Shown: one piece after another, positions 36,327 to 45,429 of the stretch | Layout: each line of letters opens with the position of its first letter | Numbering within the stretch: position 1 is the first letter of the stretch | NCBI RefSeq assembly: GCF_001557875.1 | Contig: NZ_LNRF01000003.1 | Coordinates: 124,001 to 188,000 of the forward strand | Length of the DNA stretch: 64,000 nucleotides | Source of the DNA: Vibrio splendidus | Lineage (GTDB): Bacteria > Pseudomonadota > Gammaproteobacteria > Enterobacterales > Vibrionaceae | Reading direction: 5' to 3' | The notes under the pieces: model-generated | What the model was told of the DNA's origin: nothing | Database searches by the model: none | Seen by the model: only the letters and a program-made list of their open reading frames with translations | Position numbers and translations under genes: made by a program

Positions 36327-37181
36327 CTATTCAGATGGTGAAACCGTTTGAAACTCCCAATCTTTCCATACTTCTTCGACCCCAGAAGGTAGCCAGAGAT
36401 TACGTCCAAGTTCCATCCACGGAGATGGGTAATGGAAATCACTGCCTTGGGAGGCTAATAGTTTGTATTGTATAGCATAATCCGCGAGTGTGCGTCTTTC
36501 TTGTTGCGCTTGCTGAGGTTGAGCGACTTCCATCGCATCCCCTTTCGCTTCAACAAATGCAGCTAGCAAGCGCTTAACCCACTTGGCTGTAAGGCCATAT
36601 CGCCCAGGGTGAGCGAGTACGGCTTGACCACCAGCAGCATGAATGGCCGTGACAGCATCACTCATTGAGCACCACGTCGGCGGCACATAACCTGGGTTAT
36701 TGCGAGTAAGAAACTTTTTAAACACCTGCTGCATGGTTTTTGCGTAGCCGTTGTCGACTAACCACTTAGCAAAGTGAGCGCGAGTAATAGGCGCATCACC
36801 CGCAATCAATTTAACTTCTTCTAGCACCCCTTCACGAGTCGCTTTCTCAAGACGTTGAGCAATCATCTCTGCGCGTCCAATACGGTGTTGCTTCTGTTGC
36901 TCAATGAGTGCTTTGAGCTCTGGTGACTCAGGATCAACGTTTAACCCAACAATATGGATATCTTTGTTTTGCCAAACGGTCGAAATCTCAATGCCGTTGA
37001 TCAGCTGAATAGGAAGGTTGTTATCAGCAATATAGCTGCGTGCTTCAGCAAGCCCATCAGTCGTGTCATGATCTGTAATCGCTAGCGCTTCGATATTAAA
37101 GCCAAGCGCTCGGTCAATTAGCTCAGGTGGAGTAAGTCGGCCATCTGAGGCTGTTGTATGACTATGTAGATCAATTCTCAT
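36327..37181 (-). CDS. rnm: PHP-domain phosphatase TrpH (RnmA)
   Basis: Metal-dependent phosphoesterase of the PHP family; E. coli YciV/RNase AM hydrolyses 3',5'-nucleotide bisphosphates and trims RNA 5' ends. The 284-residue protein has the PHP motifs [18 protein letters not shown] (residues 1-18), [24 protein letters not shown] and QGSDFHYPS. The ATG at 37181 is the family start. An in-frame upstream ATG at 37244 would lie next to the trp operator and give a non-family extension. Divergent from the trp operon, as in enterics. Confidence 0.92.
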   Translation of the reverse strand: MRIDLHSHTTASDGRLTPPELIDRALGFNIEALAITDHDTTDGLAEARSYIADNNLPIQLINGIEISTVWQNKDIHIVGLNVDPESPELKALIEQQKQHRIGRAEMIAQRLEKATREGVLEEVKLIAGDAPITRAHFAKWLVDNGYAKTMQQVFKKFLTRNNPGYVPPTWCSMSDAVTAIHAAGGQAVLAHPGRYGLTAKWVKRLLAAFVEAKGDAMEVAQPQQAQQERRTLADYAIQYKLLASQGSDFHYPSPWMELGRNLWLPSGVEEVWKDWEFQTVSPSE

Positions 37182-37233
37182 ATATTCTTTTTCATTGTTT
37201 TCAATTTTTATCGTTATATTTGTGTCAACACAC

Positions 37234-37262
37234 TTGACCCGCAAGCAGAAAACTAGTTAACT
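37234..37262 (+). promoter_or_regulatory. trp operon promoter
   Basis: TTGACC (37234-37239), 17 bp, TTAACT (37257-37262), almost the same hexamers and spacing as the E. coli trp promoter. The -10 lies inside the TrpR operator. Confidence 0.88.
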
Positions 37263-37265
37263 AGT
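37252..37265. promoter_or_regulatory. TrpR operator
   Basis: Perfect palindrome ACTAGTTAACTAGT, identical to the core of the E. coli trp operator. It overlaps the -10 hexamer, so repressor binding would block RNA polymerase. It may also affect the divergent trpH gene. Confidence 0.9.
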
Positions 37266-37301
37266 ACACAAATACGAAGTATCACATTTGATAGGTTCAC
37301 C

Positions 37302-37427
37302 ATGTTACAAGAATTTAACCAAAACCATAAAGATAAAGTTTTAGAACTTTCTTCAGTAGAAGCAAGTTCAGAGCTTAATTGGTGGCGCACTTGGACAAGT
37401 TCTTGGTGGGCTAACGTGTACTTCTAG
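37302..37427 (+). CDS. trpL: trp operon leader peptide TrpL
   Basis: A 41-residue leader peptide with five tryptophans clustered near its end (ELNWWRTWTSSWWANVYF), encoded between the trp promoter and a terminator hairpin. This is the layout of transcription attenuation: ribosome stalling at Trp codons under starvation prevents the terminator. The GGGCT of codons 36-37 (37408-37412) is complementary to AGCCC of the terminator's 5' arm (37461-37465), a candidate antiterminator pairing. The start has an AGGTT sequence upstream. Confidence 0.92.
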   Translation: MLQEFNQNHKDKVLELSSVEASSELNWWRTWTSSWWANVYF

Positions 37428-37460
37428 TTAAACAGTTTGTTTATAAAAAAGTTATCACTA

Positions 37461-37490
37461 AGCCCGCTTTAATAGCGGGCTTTTTAATTT
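37461..37490 (+). terminator. trp attenuator terminator
   Basis: Stem AGCCCGC/GCGGGCT (37461-37467 with 37475-37481) followed by TTTTTAATTT, 34 bp after the leader peptide stop and 123 bp before trpE. Confidence 0.9.
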
Positions 37491-37613
37491 GTCGAACATC
37501 TCACATTCAACTGACTAACAAATCATCGAATTGACCATATTCTAGATTGGGTGAAAGGTATCTTTATGCGACTATGTACGGCAGGAAATTTAAAGAATCA
37601 TAAAGGAGGTCTT

Positions 37614-39221
37614 GTGAACAAGGCCATTGAAATCAAAAAGCTGGGAACCATTGAGGTCATCAATTCATCAGTTCCTTACTCGCAAGATCCAACCAGCGTT
37701 TTTCATACTCTGTGTGAAAACAAAACAGACAGTTTGCTGTTGGAATCGGCTGAGATTGAATCCAAACAGAACCTAACAAGCCTACTCCTTATCGACTCTG
37801 CTGTTCGTATCGTATGTCGCGGACATGAAGTAACCTTTCAAGCATTGACTAAAAACGGTCAAGCGCTTATCAAACATCTCACTCAAAACGTGAAAGCAGA
37901 AATTAAATCTGACCTTACTGATAACGTTTTGACGCTGACTTTTGTCGAGCCAAGCAACGAATTAGACGAAGACTCACGTTTAAGAGAAGCCTCTTCATTC
38001 GATGCACTGCGTTTGGTTCAGCACAGCTTTGAGCAAGACGCAGATAACAAACACGCGCTATTCATGGCGGGCTTATTCGCTTACGACATCGTGGCTAACT
38101 TTGAACCGCTAGGTGATGCTGAAGCAACCAACAATTGTCCTGACTTTGTATTCTACGTTGCGGAAACACTATTGCGTTTCGACCACCAAGAGAACGAAGG
38201 CCTACTTCATGCGAGCTTGTTCGCTCAAGATGACAGTATCAAAGCGCAATTAACTGACCGTTTAGCCGACATTCAAACTCAGTGCCAGTCACTGAAAGCA
38301 ATCACTGAAGTAACGCCGCTCGACAACGTTGAAGCAGTACCGAGCGTTTCAGATGAAGACTTCTGCCAAACGGTTCGTGATTTAAAAGAGTACGTAGTTA
38401 AAGGCGACGTATTCCAAGTGGTGCCTTCACGCCGCTTTACTCTACCTTGCCCTGCTCCACTGGCGGCTTATAAAGAGCTCAAGCAAAGTAACCCAAGCCC
38501 TTACATGTTCTACATGCAAGATGAGCTGTTTACTCTATTCGGTGCTTCTCCAGAAAGTGCGCTTAAGTACGAGACCGAAACCAACCAAATCGAGATCTAC
38601 CCAATTGCTGGTACTCGCCGTCGTGGTAAGCGCCCAAATGGCCAAATCGATTTCGACCTAGACAGCCGTATCGAGCTTGAACTGCGTACCGACAAAAAAG
38701 AAAACGCTGAACACATGATGCTAGTCGACCTAGCGCGTAACGATGTAGCACGTATTGCGGAAGCTGGCACTCGCCACGTAGCAGACTTGTTGAAAGTAGA
38801 CCGCTACAGCCATGTAATGCACTTGGTTTCTCGTGTTGTTGGTCAGCTCCGTGAAGACTTAGATGCCCTACACGCTTACCAAGCTTGTATGAACATGGGT
38901 ACGCTAACAGGCGCACCAAAAATCCGCGCAATGCAGCTTATTCGAGATGTAGAGAAAACGCGTCGTGGTAGCTATGGCGGTGCGGTAGGTTACCTAACAG
39001 GTGAAGGCACGTTAGATACGTGTATCGTGATTCGCTCTGCTTACGTTGAAGATGGCATAGCACAGGTACAAGCGGGCGCTGGCGTGGTATTCGACTCAGA
39101 CCCACAAGCAGAAGCTGATGAAACTCGCGGCAAAGCTCAAGCGGTCATCTCTGCGATTCAAGCAGCGCATACTAAGAGCTCTACTACAAACCAACACTCA
39201 TCAAATAAGAAGGAGTCGTAA
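37614..39221 (+). CDS. trpE: anthranilate synthase component I
   Basis: Chorismate-binding subunit; with TrpG it makes anthranilate. The start is GTG at 37614, placed by a perfect AAAGGAGGT site; the frame opens further upstream at 37551 but that has no site. The 535-residue product has the Trp-feedback segment near INSSVPYSQDP (LLES nearby) and catalytic motifs PSRRFTLPCPAPL, PSPYMFYMQDE, YPIAGTRRRGK, LVDLARNDVARI and GTLTGAPKIRAMQ. QAGAGVVFDSDPQAEADETR ends the core. trpG starts 2 bp after. Confidence 0.97.
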   Translation: MNKAIEIKKLGTIEVINSSVPYSQDPTSVFHTLCENKTDSLLLESAEIESKQNLTSLLLIDSAVRIVCRGHEVTFQALTKNGQALIKHLTQNVKAEIKSDLTDNVLTLTFVEPSNELDEDSRLREASSFDALRLVQHSFEQDADNKHALFMAGLFAYDIVANFEPLGDAEATNNCPDFVFYVAETLLRFDHQENEGLLHASLFAQDDSIKAQLTDRLADIQTQCQSLKAITEVTPLDNVEAVPSVSDEDFCQTVRDLKEYVVKGDVFQVVPSRRFTLPCPAPLAAYKELKQSNPSPYMFYMQDELFTLFGASPESALKYETETNQIEIYPIAGTRRRGKRPNGQIDFDLDSRIELELRTDKKENAEHMMLVDLARNDVARIAEAGTRHVADLLKVDRYSHVMHLVSRVVGQLREDLDALHAYQACMNMGTLTGAPKIRAMQLIRDVEKTRRGSYGGAVGYLTGEGTLDTCIVIRSAYVEDGIAQVQAGAGVVFDSDPQAEADETRGKAQAVISAIQAAHTKSSTTNQHSSNKKES

Positions 39222-39223
39222 TC

Positions 39224-39832
39224 ATGGCTGATATTGTATTCATCGATAACTTCGACTCATTCACATACAACCTTGTAGACCAATTTCGTTCATTAGGTCA
39301 CAGCGTAAAGATTTACCGTAACAACATTCCGGCAAAGGTTGTTGAAGCGGCGATCAACGAACTAGACAACCCTGTTGCTCTGCTTTCACCAGGCCCAGGC
39401 GCTCCGGCGGATGCGGGCTGTATGCCAGAGCTGATTCAGCTGCTAAAAGGTAAAGTACCAATGATTGGTATTTGTTTAGGCCACCAAGCAATTGTTGAAG
39501 CCTATGGCGGCACCGTTGCAGGCGCGGGCGAAATCATTCATGGTAAGGTGTCGATGATGGAACACCAAAACCATGCGACTTACCAAGGCTTACCTTCGCC
39601 ATTGGCTATCGCTCGCTACCACTCTTTAGTGGCAACGCATGTATCTGATAGCCTAACGGTGACCGCTGAAGTCGATGATTTGGTGATGTCAGTGGTTCAA
39701 GAACAAGACAAGGTTTGTGGATTCCAATTCCACCCTGAATCAATTATGACGACCTACGGTGCAACGCTTCTTGCGAACGCTATCGAATGGGCACTTGAGA
39801 AACCTCTTCGCCTTGAAAAGACTGGAAAATAG
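39224..39832 (+). CDS. trpG: anthranilate synthase glutamine amidotransferase
   Basis: Class I amidotransferase subunit giving ammonia to TrpE. The 202-residue protein opens VFIDNFDSFTYNLVDQF. It has LLSPGPGAP near residue 55, the nucleophilic Cys in GICLGHQAIVEAYGG near residue 85, and His-Glu in FQFHPESIMT. In this lineage trpG is a separate gene, unlike the enteric trpGD fusion. Its start is 2 bp after trpE behind AAGGAG, so the two are coupled. Confidence 0.97.
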   Translation: MADIVFIDNFDSFTYNLVDQFRSLGHSVKIYRNNIPAKVVEAAINELDNPVALLSPGPGAPADAGCMPELIQLLKGKVPMIGICLGHQAIVEAYGGTVAGAGEIIHGKVSMMEHQNHATYQGLPSPLAIARYHSLVATHVSDSLTVTAEVDDLVMSVVQEQDKVCGFQFHPESIMTTYGATLLANAIEWALEKPLRLEKTGK

Positions 39833-39841
39833 GAAACGATC

Positions 39842-40837
39842 ATGGAACAGATTAATAAACTTTACGAACAGCAGTCTCTTACTCAAGAAGAAAGCCAACA
39901 ATTGTTTGATGTGATCATCAAGGGCGAACTTGACCCAATCTTGATGGCTTCTGCGCTAACGGCACTGAAAATCAAAGGCGAAACGCCCGATGAGATCGCA
40001 GGTGCAGCGAAAGCACTGCTTGCGAATGCAAACCCGTTTCCGCGCCCTGATTACGATTTCGCAGACATCGTGGGTACAGGTGGCGACGGTCACAACACCA
40101 TTAATATCTCGACGACTTCTGCATTTGTTGCCGCAGCGTGTGGCTTAAAAGTCGCGAAACACGGTAACCGTAGTGTATCGAGCAAGTCAGGCTCTTCCGA
40201 CCTACTGGATTCATTCGGTATCAACCTAGCGATGACAGCAGAAGACACACGAACTGCTGTTGATGAACTCGGCGTAGCATTCCTATTTGCTCCGCAGTAT
40301 CACGTTGGTGTACGTCACGCGATGCCGGTTCGCCAAACAATGAAAACGCGCACTATCTTCAATATTCTTGGCCCACTGATTAACCCTGCTCGCCCTAACA
40401 TCGAGCTAATGGGTGTTTACAGCAAAGAGTTAGTACGCCCTATCGCAGAAACCATGCTGCAAATGGGCATGAAGCGTGCTGCTGTTGTTCACGGTAGCGG
40501 CCTAGATGAAGTGGCGATTCATGGCGAGACCATCGTTGCTGAAATTAAAGATGGCGAGATTCACGAGTACACCGTAACTCCGGCTGACTTTGGTTTGAAC
40601 ACTCACCCTCTTGAAGCAATCAAGGGCGGCGAGCCAGAAGAAAACAAAGCCATCACAACCGATATCCTGACGGGTAAAGGCACTGATGCTCAAGTTGGTG
40701 CAGTGGCAGTCAACGTTGCTCTATTGATGCGTCTATTTGGTCATGAAGATCTAAAAGCCAACGCACAGCAAGCAATTGACGCGATGAACTCAGGCAAAGC
40801 TTACGAGCTTGTGCAAAAGCTTGCTACTCACGCCTAA
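39842..40837 (+). CDS. trpD: anthranilate phosphoribosyltransferase
   Basis: Transfers a phosphoribosyl group from PRPP to anthranilate. The 331-residue protein has the glycine-rich PRPP loop DIVGTGGDGHNTINISTTSA near residue 77, KHGNRSVSSKSGSSDLLDSF, RTIFNILGPLINPARP, and the metal-binding DE in GSGLDEVAI. It begins 9 bp after trpG. Length is typical of the unfused enzyme. Confidence 0.97.
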   Translation: MEQINKLYEQQSLTQEESQQLFDVIIKGELDPILMASALTALKIKGETPDEIAGAAKALLANANPFPRPDYDFADIVGTGGDGHNTINISTTSAFVAAACGLKVAKHGNRSVSSKSGSSDLLDSFGINLAMTAEDTRTAVDELGVAFLFAPQYHVGVRHAMPVRQTMKTRTIFNILGPLINPARPNIELMGVYSKELVRPIAETMLQMGMKRAAVVHGSGLDEVAIHGETIVAEIKDGEIHEYTVTPADFGLNTHPLEAIKGGEPEENKAITTDILTGKGTDAQVGAVAVNVALLMRLFGHEDLKANAQQAIDAMNSGKAYELVQKLATHA

Positions 40838-40862
40838 CGAACGACGAATTGAGACAAAGAAC

Positions 40863-42314
40863 ATGACACAGACTACCGATAAACTGTCGACCCACGTTTC
40901 AGTCAAAGAAGCTGAAATGGCGGAAGTATTAGCAAAAATCGTTCGTGATAAATACCAATGGGTTGAAGCGCGTAAGCAGACTCAACCACTAGACGAATTT
41001 AAAGCGTCACTAACTGTAACAGACCGCAGCTTTTATGATGCTCTGAGTGGTGAGCAAACCGTTTTCATCACTGAATGTAAGAAAGCCTCTCCGTCAAAAG
41101 GTTTAATCCGTGACGAGTTTGACCTGGACTACATTGCGTCAGTTTACAACAACCACGCAAACGCGATTTCAGTGCTGACAGACGAGAAGTACTTCCAAGG
41201 TGACTTTGAGTTTTTACCTAAGGTTCGCAGCATTGCTAAGCAGCCTATTTTGTGTAAAGACTTCATGGTTGATACCTACCAAGTGTACCTAGCTCGTCAC
41301 TACTCAGCTGACGCAATCTTGTTGATGCTATCGGTATTGGATGACGAAGAGTACAAAGCGCTGGCGGAAGTCGCTCATTCACTCAAAATGGGTGTGCTAA
41401 CCGAAGTCAGCAACGAAGAAGAACTTCACCGCGCTGTGGCTTTAAAAGCGAAAGTGATCGGCATTAACAACCGTAACCTGCGTGACCTGTCGACGGATTT
41501 GAATCGCACTAAAGAGTTGGCTCCGCTGATTCGTGAACTGGCTCCAAACGCAGTCGTGATTTCAGAGTCTGGTATCTACACTCACCAACAAGTACGCGAC
41601 CTTTCAACATTTGCAGATGGCTTCCTAATCGGCAGCTCTCTGATGGCTGAAAAGAACCTTGAACTTGCAGTACGTAAAGTGACACTCGGTGAAAATAAGG
41701 TATGTGGTTTAACCCACCCTGACGATGCCGCGAAAGCGTATCAAGCAGGTGCAGTCTTCGGTGGTTTGATTTTCGTTGAAGCGTCTAAACGTCATGTGGA
41801 TATCGAAGGGGCTCGTTTAACCATGAGTGGCGCACCTTTGAACTACGTGGGTGTGTTCCAAAACCATAGCGTTACTAACGTGGCAAAAACCGTTTCTGAG
41901 CTAGGTTTATTTGCGGTGCAACTGCACGGTGACGAGTCTCAAGCGTTTGTCGATGAACTAAAGCAATCACTGCCTGAAAGCGTTGAGATTTGGAAAGCCT
42001 ACGGCGTTGCTTCTGGTGCTGCTTCCGGTGCTAAAAGCTCGCTACCAGAATTACTGGAAAGCAACGTGACTCGTCACCTACTAGATACTAAAGTGGGTTC
42101 TCAAACGGGTGGTACAGGTCAAGCGTTCGATTGGAGCCTAATCAATAACCAAAGCGCAATCATGTTGGCTGGTGGTCTAAATCCAGAAAATGCTAACCAA
42201 GCGGCTAGGTTAGGCTGCTTAGGATTAGACCTAAACTCTGGCGTTGAATCAGCTCCAGGTAAAAAAGACGCAGACAAACTGCAACGCGCTTTTACAGCGA
42301 TTCGTAATTACTAA
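40863..42314 (+). CDS. trpCF: bifunctional TrpC/TrpF
   Basis: Indole-3-glycerol-phosphate synthase fused to phosphoribosylanthranilate isomerase, as in E. coli. The product is 483 residues from the ATG at 40863; the upstream in-frame ATG at 40809 overlaps trpD and adds non-family residues. The TrpC half (about 20-280) has FITECKKASPSKGLIRDEF, ILCKDFMVDTYQVYLARHYS, GINNRNLRDLSTD and VISESGIYTHQQV. The TrpF half (about 280-483) has KVCGLTHPDDA, GLIFVEASKRHV, VQLHGDESQAF and LAGGLNPENA. Confidence 0.97.
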   Translation: MTQTTDKLSTHVSVKEAEMAEVLAKIVRDKYQWVEARKQTQPLDEFKASLTVTDRSFYDALSGEQTVFITECKKASPSKGLIRDEFDLDYIASVYNNHANAISVLTDEKYFQGDFEFLPKVRSIAKQPILCKDFMVDTYQVYLARHYSADAILLMLSVLDDEEYKALAEVAHSLKMGVLTEVSNEEELHRAVALKAKVIGINNRNLRDLSTDLNRTKELAPLIRELAPNAVVISESGIYTHQQVRDLSTFADGFLIGSSLMAEKNLELAVRKVTLGENKVCGLTHPDDAAKAYQAGAVFGGLIFVEASKRHVDIEGARLTMSGAPLNYVGVFQNHSVTNVAKTVSELGLFAVQLHGDESQAFVDELKQSLPESVEIWKAYGVASGAASGAKSSLPELLESNVTRHLLDTKVGSQTGGTGQAFDWSLINNQSAIMLAGGLNPENANQAARLGCLGLDLNSGVESAPGKKDADKLQRAFTAIRNY

Positions 42315-42436
42315 GCTTTTCTAAATTACGAGCCTAATCACTAGAAACTTATTTGTGGGCTTTGCCTTTTGCGGAGCTCAAGCAAGATTAAATGACTTGG
42401 TGTGATACACATCAATAGAATTGAAGGAATAACACA

Positions 42437-43627
42437 ATGGCTAAACTCGATGCCTACTTTGGTGAATACGGTGGTCAATACGTACCGCAGATCCTAGTGC
42501 CAGCACTAGACCAACTTGAACAAGCATTTATCGATGCACAAGCTGATCCTGAGTTCCGCAGTGAATTCATGACGCTTCTTCAAGAATACGCAGGTCGCCC
42601 AACGGCGCTCACGCTAACACGCAACCTGACAAAAGGTACAAAAACCAAACTGTACCTTAAGCGTGAAGATCTACTTCATGGCGGCGCTCACAAGACAAAC
42701 CAAGTACTTGGTCAAGCATTGCTAGCAAAGCGCATGGGTAAGCAGGAAATCATCGCTGAGACTGGCGCAGGCCAACACGGTGTTGCAACGGCTCTAGCTT
42801 GTGCTCTATTAGGTCTGAAGTGTCGTGTTTACATGGGTGCAAAAGACGTTGAACGTCAAAGCCCGAACGTGTTCCGCATGAAGCTAATGGGCGCAGAGGT
42901 TATCCCTGTTCATTCTGGCTCGTCAACGCTAAAAGATGCATGTAACGAAGCGCTACGTGACTGGTCTGCAACTTATGAAGACGCACACTACCTACTGGGT
43001 ACTGCAGCGGGTCCTCACCCATTCCCAACGATTGTTCGTGATTTCCAACGCATGATTGGTGAAGAGACGAAGAACCAAATTCTCGCTCGTGAAGGTCGCC
43101 TTCCTGATGCGGTTATCGCTTGTGTCGGCGGTGGTTCAAACGCTATCGGTATGTTCGCGGATTTCATTGAAGAAGAATCTGTACGCCTAATCGGTGTAGA
43201 GCCAGCTGGTAAAGGTATTGATACCGACCAACACGGCGCGCCACTTAAACACGGTAAAACCGGCATCTTCTTCGGTATGAAAGCACCACTAATGCAAGAT
43301 GAAAATGGCCAAGTGGAAGAGTCTTACTCTGTTTCTGCGGGTCTAGACTTTCCATCAGTTGGTCCTCAACACGCGCACCTAAATGCCATTGGCCGTGCTG
43401 AATACGACAACGTGACTGATGACGAAGCACTAGAAGCTTTCCAAGCTATCGCACGTAACGAAGGTATTATCGCAGCGCTAGAGTCATCTCATGCTTTGGC
43501 TCATGCAATCAAAATGGCTCACGACGACCCAGAGAAAGAACAACTATTGGTAGTTAACTTATCTGGCCGTGGTGACAAAGACATTTTCTCTGTACACGAC
43601 ATTCTTAAAGAGAAAGGAGCATTATAA
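42437..43627 (+). CDS. trpB: tryptophan synthase beta chain
   Basis: PLP subunit making tryptophan from indole and serine. The 396-residue protein opens [20 protein letters not shown]. It has the PLP lysine in [20 protein letters not shown] near residue 86, [32 protein letters not shown] and the C-terminal [12 protein letters not shown] 122-bp gap separates it from trpCF, the longest in the structural part of the operon; an internal promoter is possible but none is obvious. Its stop overlaps the trpA start (TAATG). Confidence 0.98.
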   Translation: MAKLDAYFGEYGGQYVPQILVPALDQLEQAFIDAQADPEFRSEFMTLLQEYAGRPTALTLTRNLTKGTKTKLYLKREDLLHGGAHKTNQVLGQALLAKRMGKQEIIAETGAGQHGVATALACALLGLKCRVYMGAKDVERQSPNVFRMKLMGAEVIPVHSGSSTLKDACNEALRDWSATYEDAHYLLGTAAGPHPFPTIVRDFQRMIGEETKNQILAREGRLPDAVIACVGGGSNAIGMFADFIEEESVRLIGVEPAGKGIDTDQHGAPLKHGKTGIFFGMKAPLMQDENGQVEESYSVSAGLDFPSVGPQHAHLNAIGRAEYDNVTDDEALEAFQAIARNEGIIAALESSHALAHAIKMAHDDPEKEQLLVVNLSGRGDKDIFSVHDILKEKGAL

Positions 43628-44433
43628 TGGATCGCTATCAATCACTCTTCACTCGCTTAGCTGAAAAGAATCAGGGCGCATTTGTACCATTCGTAACGGT
43701 TGGCGATCCTAACCCTGAGCAATCACTTAAGATCATGGAAACGCTGGTAGAAGCAGGGGCTGATGCTCTTGAACTTGGCATTCCGTTCTCAGATCCGCTT
43801 GCAGATGGCCCGACAATCCAAGGTGCAAATATCCGCGCGTTAGATTCAAAAGTAACACCAGATGTGTGCTTCGATCTTATCGGTCAAATCCGTGCTAAGT
43901 ACCCAGAGCTACCAATCGGCCTACTGATGTACGCAAACTTGGTATACGCACGTGGTATTGAAAACTTCTACGAGCGTTGTGCAAATGCTGGTATTGACTC
44001 GGTACTGATTGCAGACGTACCAACCAACGAAAGTGGTGAGTTTGTTGCGGCAGCGAAGAAGTTTGGTGTTCATCCAATCTTTATTGCTCCACCAACAGCA
44101 AGTGATGAGACGCTTCAATCGGTTTCTGAGCTAGGTGGCGGTTACACTTACCTACTTTCTCGTGCTGGCGTAACGGGTGCAGAAACCAAAGCAAACATGC
44201 CTGTGACTGCCCTACTTGACCGTCTGAACAAGTTTGATGCGCCACCAGCACTGCTTGGTTTCGGTATCTCCGCTCCTGAGCAAGTAAAAGAAGCCATCGA
44301 AGCTGGCGCTGCCGGTGCTATCTCTGGCTCAGCAGTTGTGAAAATCATTGAAAACAACGTTGAACAACCAGAAGCAATGCTTAAAGCACTTGCTGAGTTT
44401 GTTACGCCAATGAAAGCGGCTACGCAGAAATAA
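43627..44433 (+). CDS. trpA: tryptophan synthase alpha chain
   Basis: TIM-barrel subunit releasing indole from indole-3-glycerol phosphate and channelling it to TrpB. The 268-residue protein has [20 protein letters not shown], the catalytic Glu in [20 protein letters not shown] near residue 49, and the catalytic Asp in [12 protein letters not shown] near residue 125. [10 protein letters not shown] and [12 protein letters not shown] are also present. It is the last trp gene; a terminator follows. Confidence 0.98.
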   Translation: MDRYQSLFTRLAEKNQGAFVPFVTVGDPNPEQSLKIMETLVEAGADALELGIPFSDPLADGPTIQGANIRALDSKVTPDVCFDLIGQIRAKYPELPIGLLMYANLVYARGIENFYERCANAGIDSVLIADVPTNESGEFVAAAKKFGVHPIFIAPPTASDETLQSVSELGGGYTYLLSRAGVTGAETKANMPVTALLDRLNKFDAPPALLGFGISAPEQVKEAIEAGAAGAISGSAVVKIIENNVEQPEAMLKALAEFVTPMKAATQK

Positions 44434-44498
44434 TCGACGATCATTAAATAGACGCTCGTAATCAATGGTCAATAAATAGAACTAACGATTCAAATATC

Positions 44499-44529
44499 AA
44501 AAGGCTCCACAGATGTGGCGCCTTTTTTA
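44499..44529. terminator. terminator after trpA
   Basis: AAAAGGC-T-CCACA pairs with TGTGG-C-GCCTTTTTT with one internal mismatch. It also lies just past the converging slipin gene. Confidence 0.85.
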
Positions 44530-44549
44530 TTGCTGGTCATTCACGCTAG

Positions 44550-45347
44550 CTAATCATCCACTTTCATCGCTTTCTTAATAGCCGCTTCATTAAGTGTCGC
44601 TTTGATGGGGTCGGTGATCTTATCCACCAAGTCGACAGGCATCGGGAAGACGATGGTCGTGGTGCGTTCATTCGCCACTTCGGTTAGAGTCTGCATGTAA
44701 CGTAACTGAATGGCGTTAGGTGCTTTGTTTAGCACTTCCGCGGCTTCTCTTAGCTTAGTGGATGCCTCTAACTCACCCGTTGCATGTATCACCTTAGCTC
44801 GACGAGAACGTTCCGCCTCGGCTTGTTTAGCAAGAGCTCGCACCATACTGTCATCAAGATCGACATGCTTGATCTCGACATTGGCAATCTTAATCCCCCA
44901 GTTATCGGTGTGTTGATCCAGTATCGATTGCAAATCTCGATTGAGCTCTTCTCGCTCTGACAATAGCTCGTCCAACTCATGTTGCCCTAGAACAGAACGT
45001 AACGTTGTTTGTGAAAGTTGACTGGTGGCCTCAAGATAGTTCTCAACGTTGTTGATCGCCATTTTCGGATCAAGCACTCGAAAATAGACCACAGCATTGA
45101 CCTTAACCGACACGTTATCTCGAGTGATCAAATCTTGCGTCGGTACATCCAAAACGATAGTTCGTAGATCCACTCGCACAATTTGTTGGATAAATGGAAT
45201 GATGATTATCAAACCTGGTCCTTTAACACCGTAAAAGCGCCCTAAGAAGAACACTACTGCACGCTCGTACTCGCGCAGAACTCTGAACATACTGGCTATC
45301 AACAAGATAACGAGCACGATGACAATACCTATAGTGTGTATAAACAT
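44550..45347 (-). CDS. SPFH/stomatin-like slipin
   Basis: A 265-residue membrane-associated protein with one N-terminal membrane segment ([17 protein letters not shown]) and a band-7 domain. Family features are [54 protein letters not shown] and a coiled-coil-forming region [20 protein letters not shown] near residue 180. Slipins form oligomeric membrane microdomain scaffolds. It lies 82 bp downstream of the NfeD-family gene, the typical partner in a two-gene operon. Confidence 0.92.
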   Translation of the reverse strand: MFIHTIGIVIVLVILLIASMFRVLREYERAVVFFLGRFYGVKGPGLIIIIPFIQQIVRVDLRTIVLDVPTQDLITRDNVSVKVNAVVYFRVLDPKMAINNVENYLEATSQLSQTTLRSVLGQHELDELLSEREELNRDLQSILDQHTDNWGIKIANVEIKHVDLDDSMVRALAKQAEAERSRRAKVIHATGELEASTKLREAAEVLNKAPNAIQLRYMQTLTEVANERTTTIVFPMPVDLVDKITDPIKATLNEAAIKKAMKVDD

Positions 45348-45429
45348 AACCGCCCCCTAATGGTAACGATGGTTAAGCAATAAATAATTCAATAACGTTT
45401 GTCCTAGCATTCCACGCTAACAGTCCGCG

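Noticed and set aside
38563..38931. 122-residue minus-strand frame inside trpE
   Set aside because: Antisense to trpE with no supporting signal.
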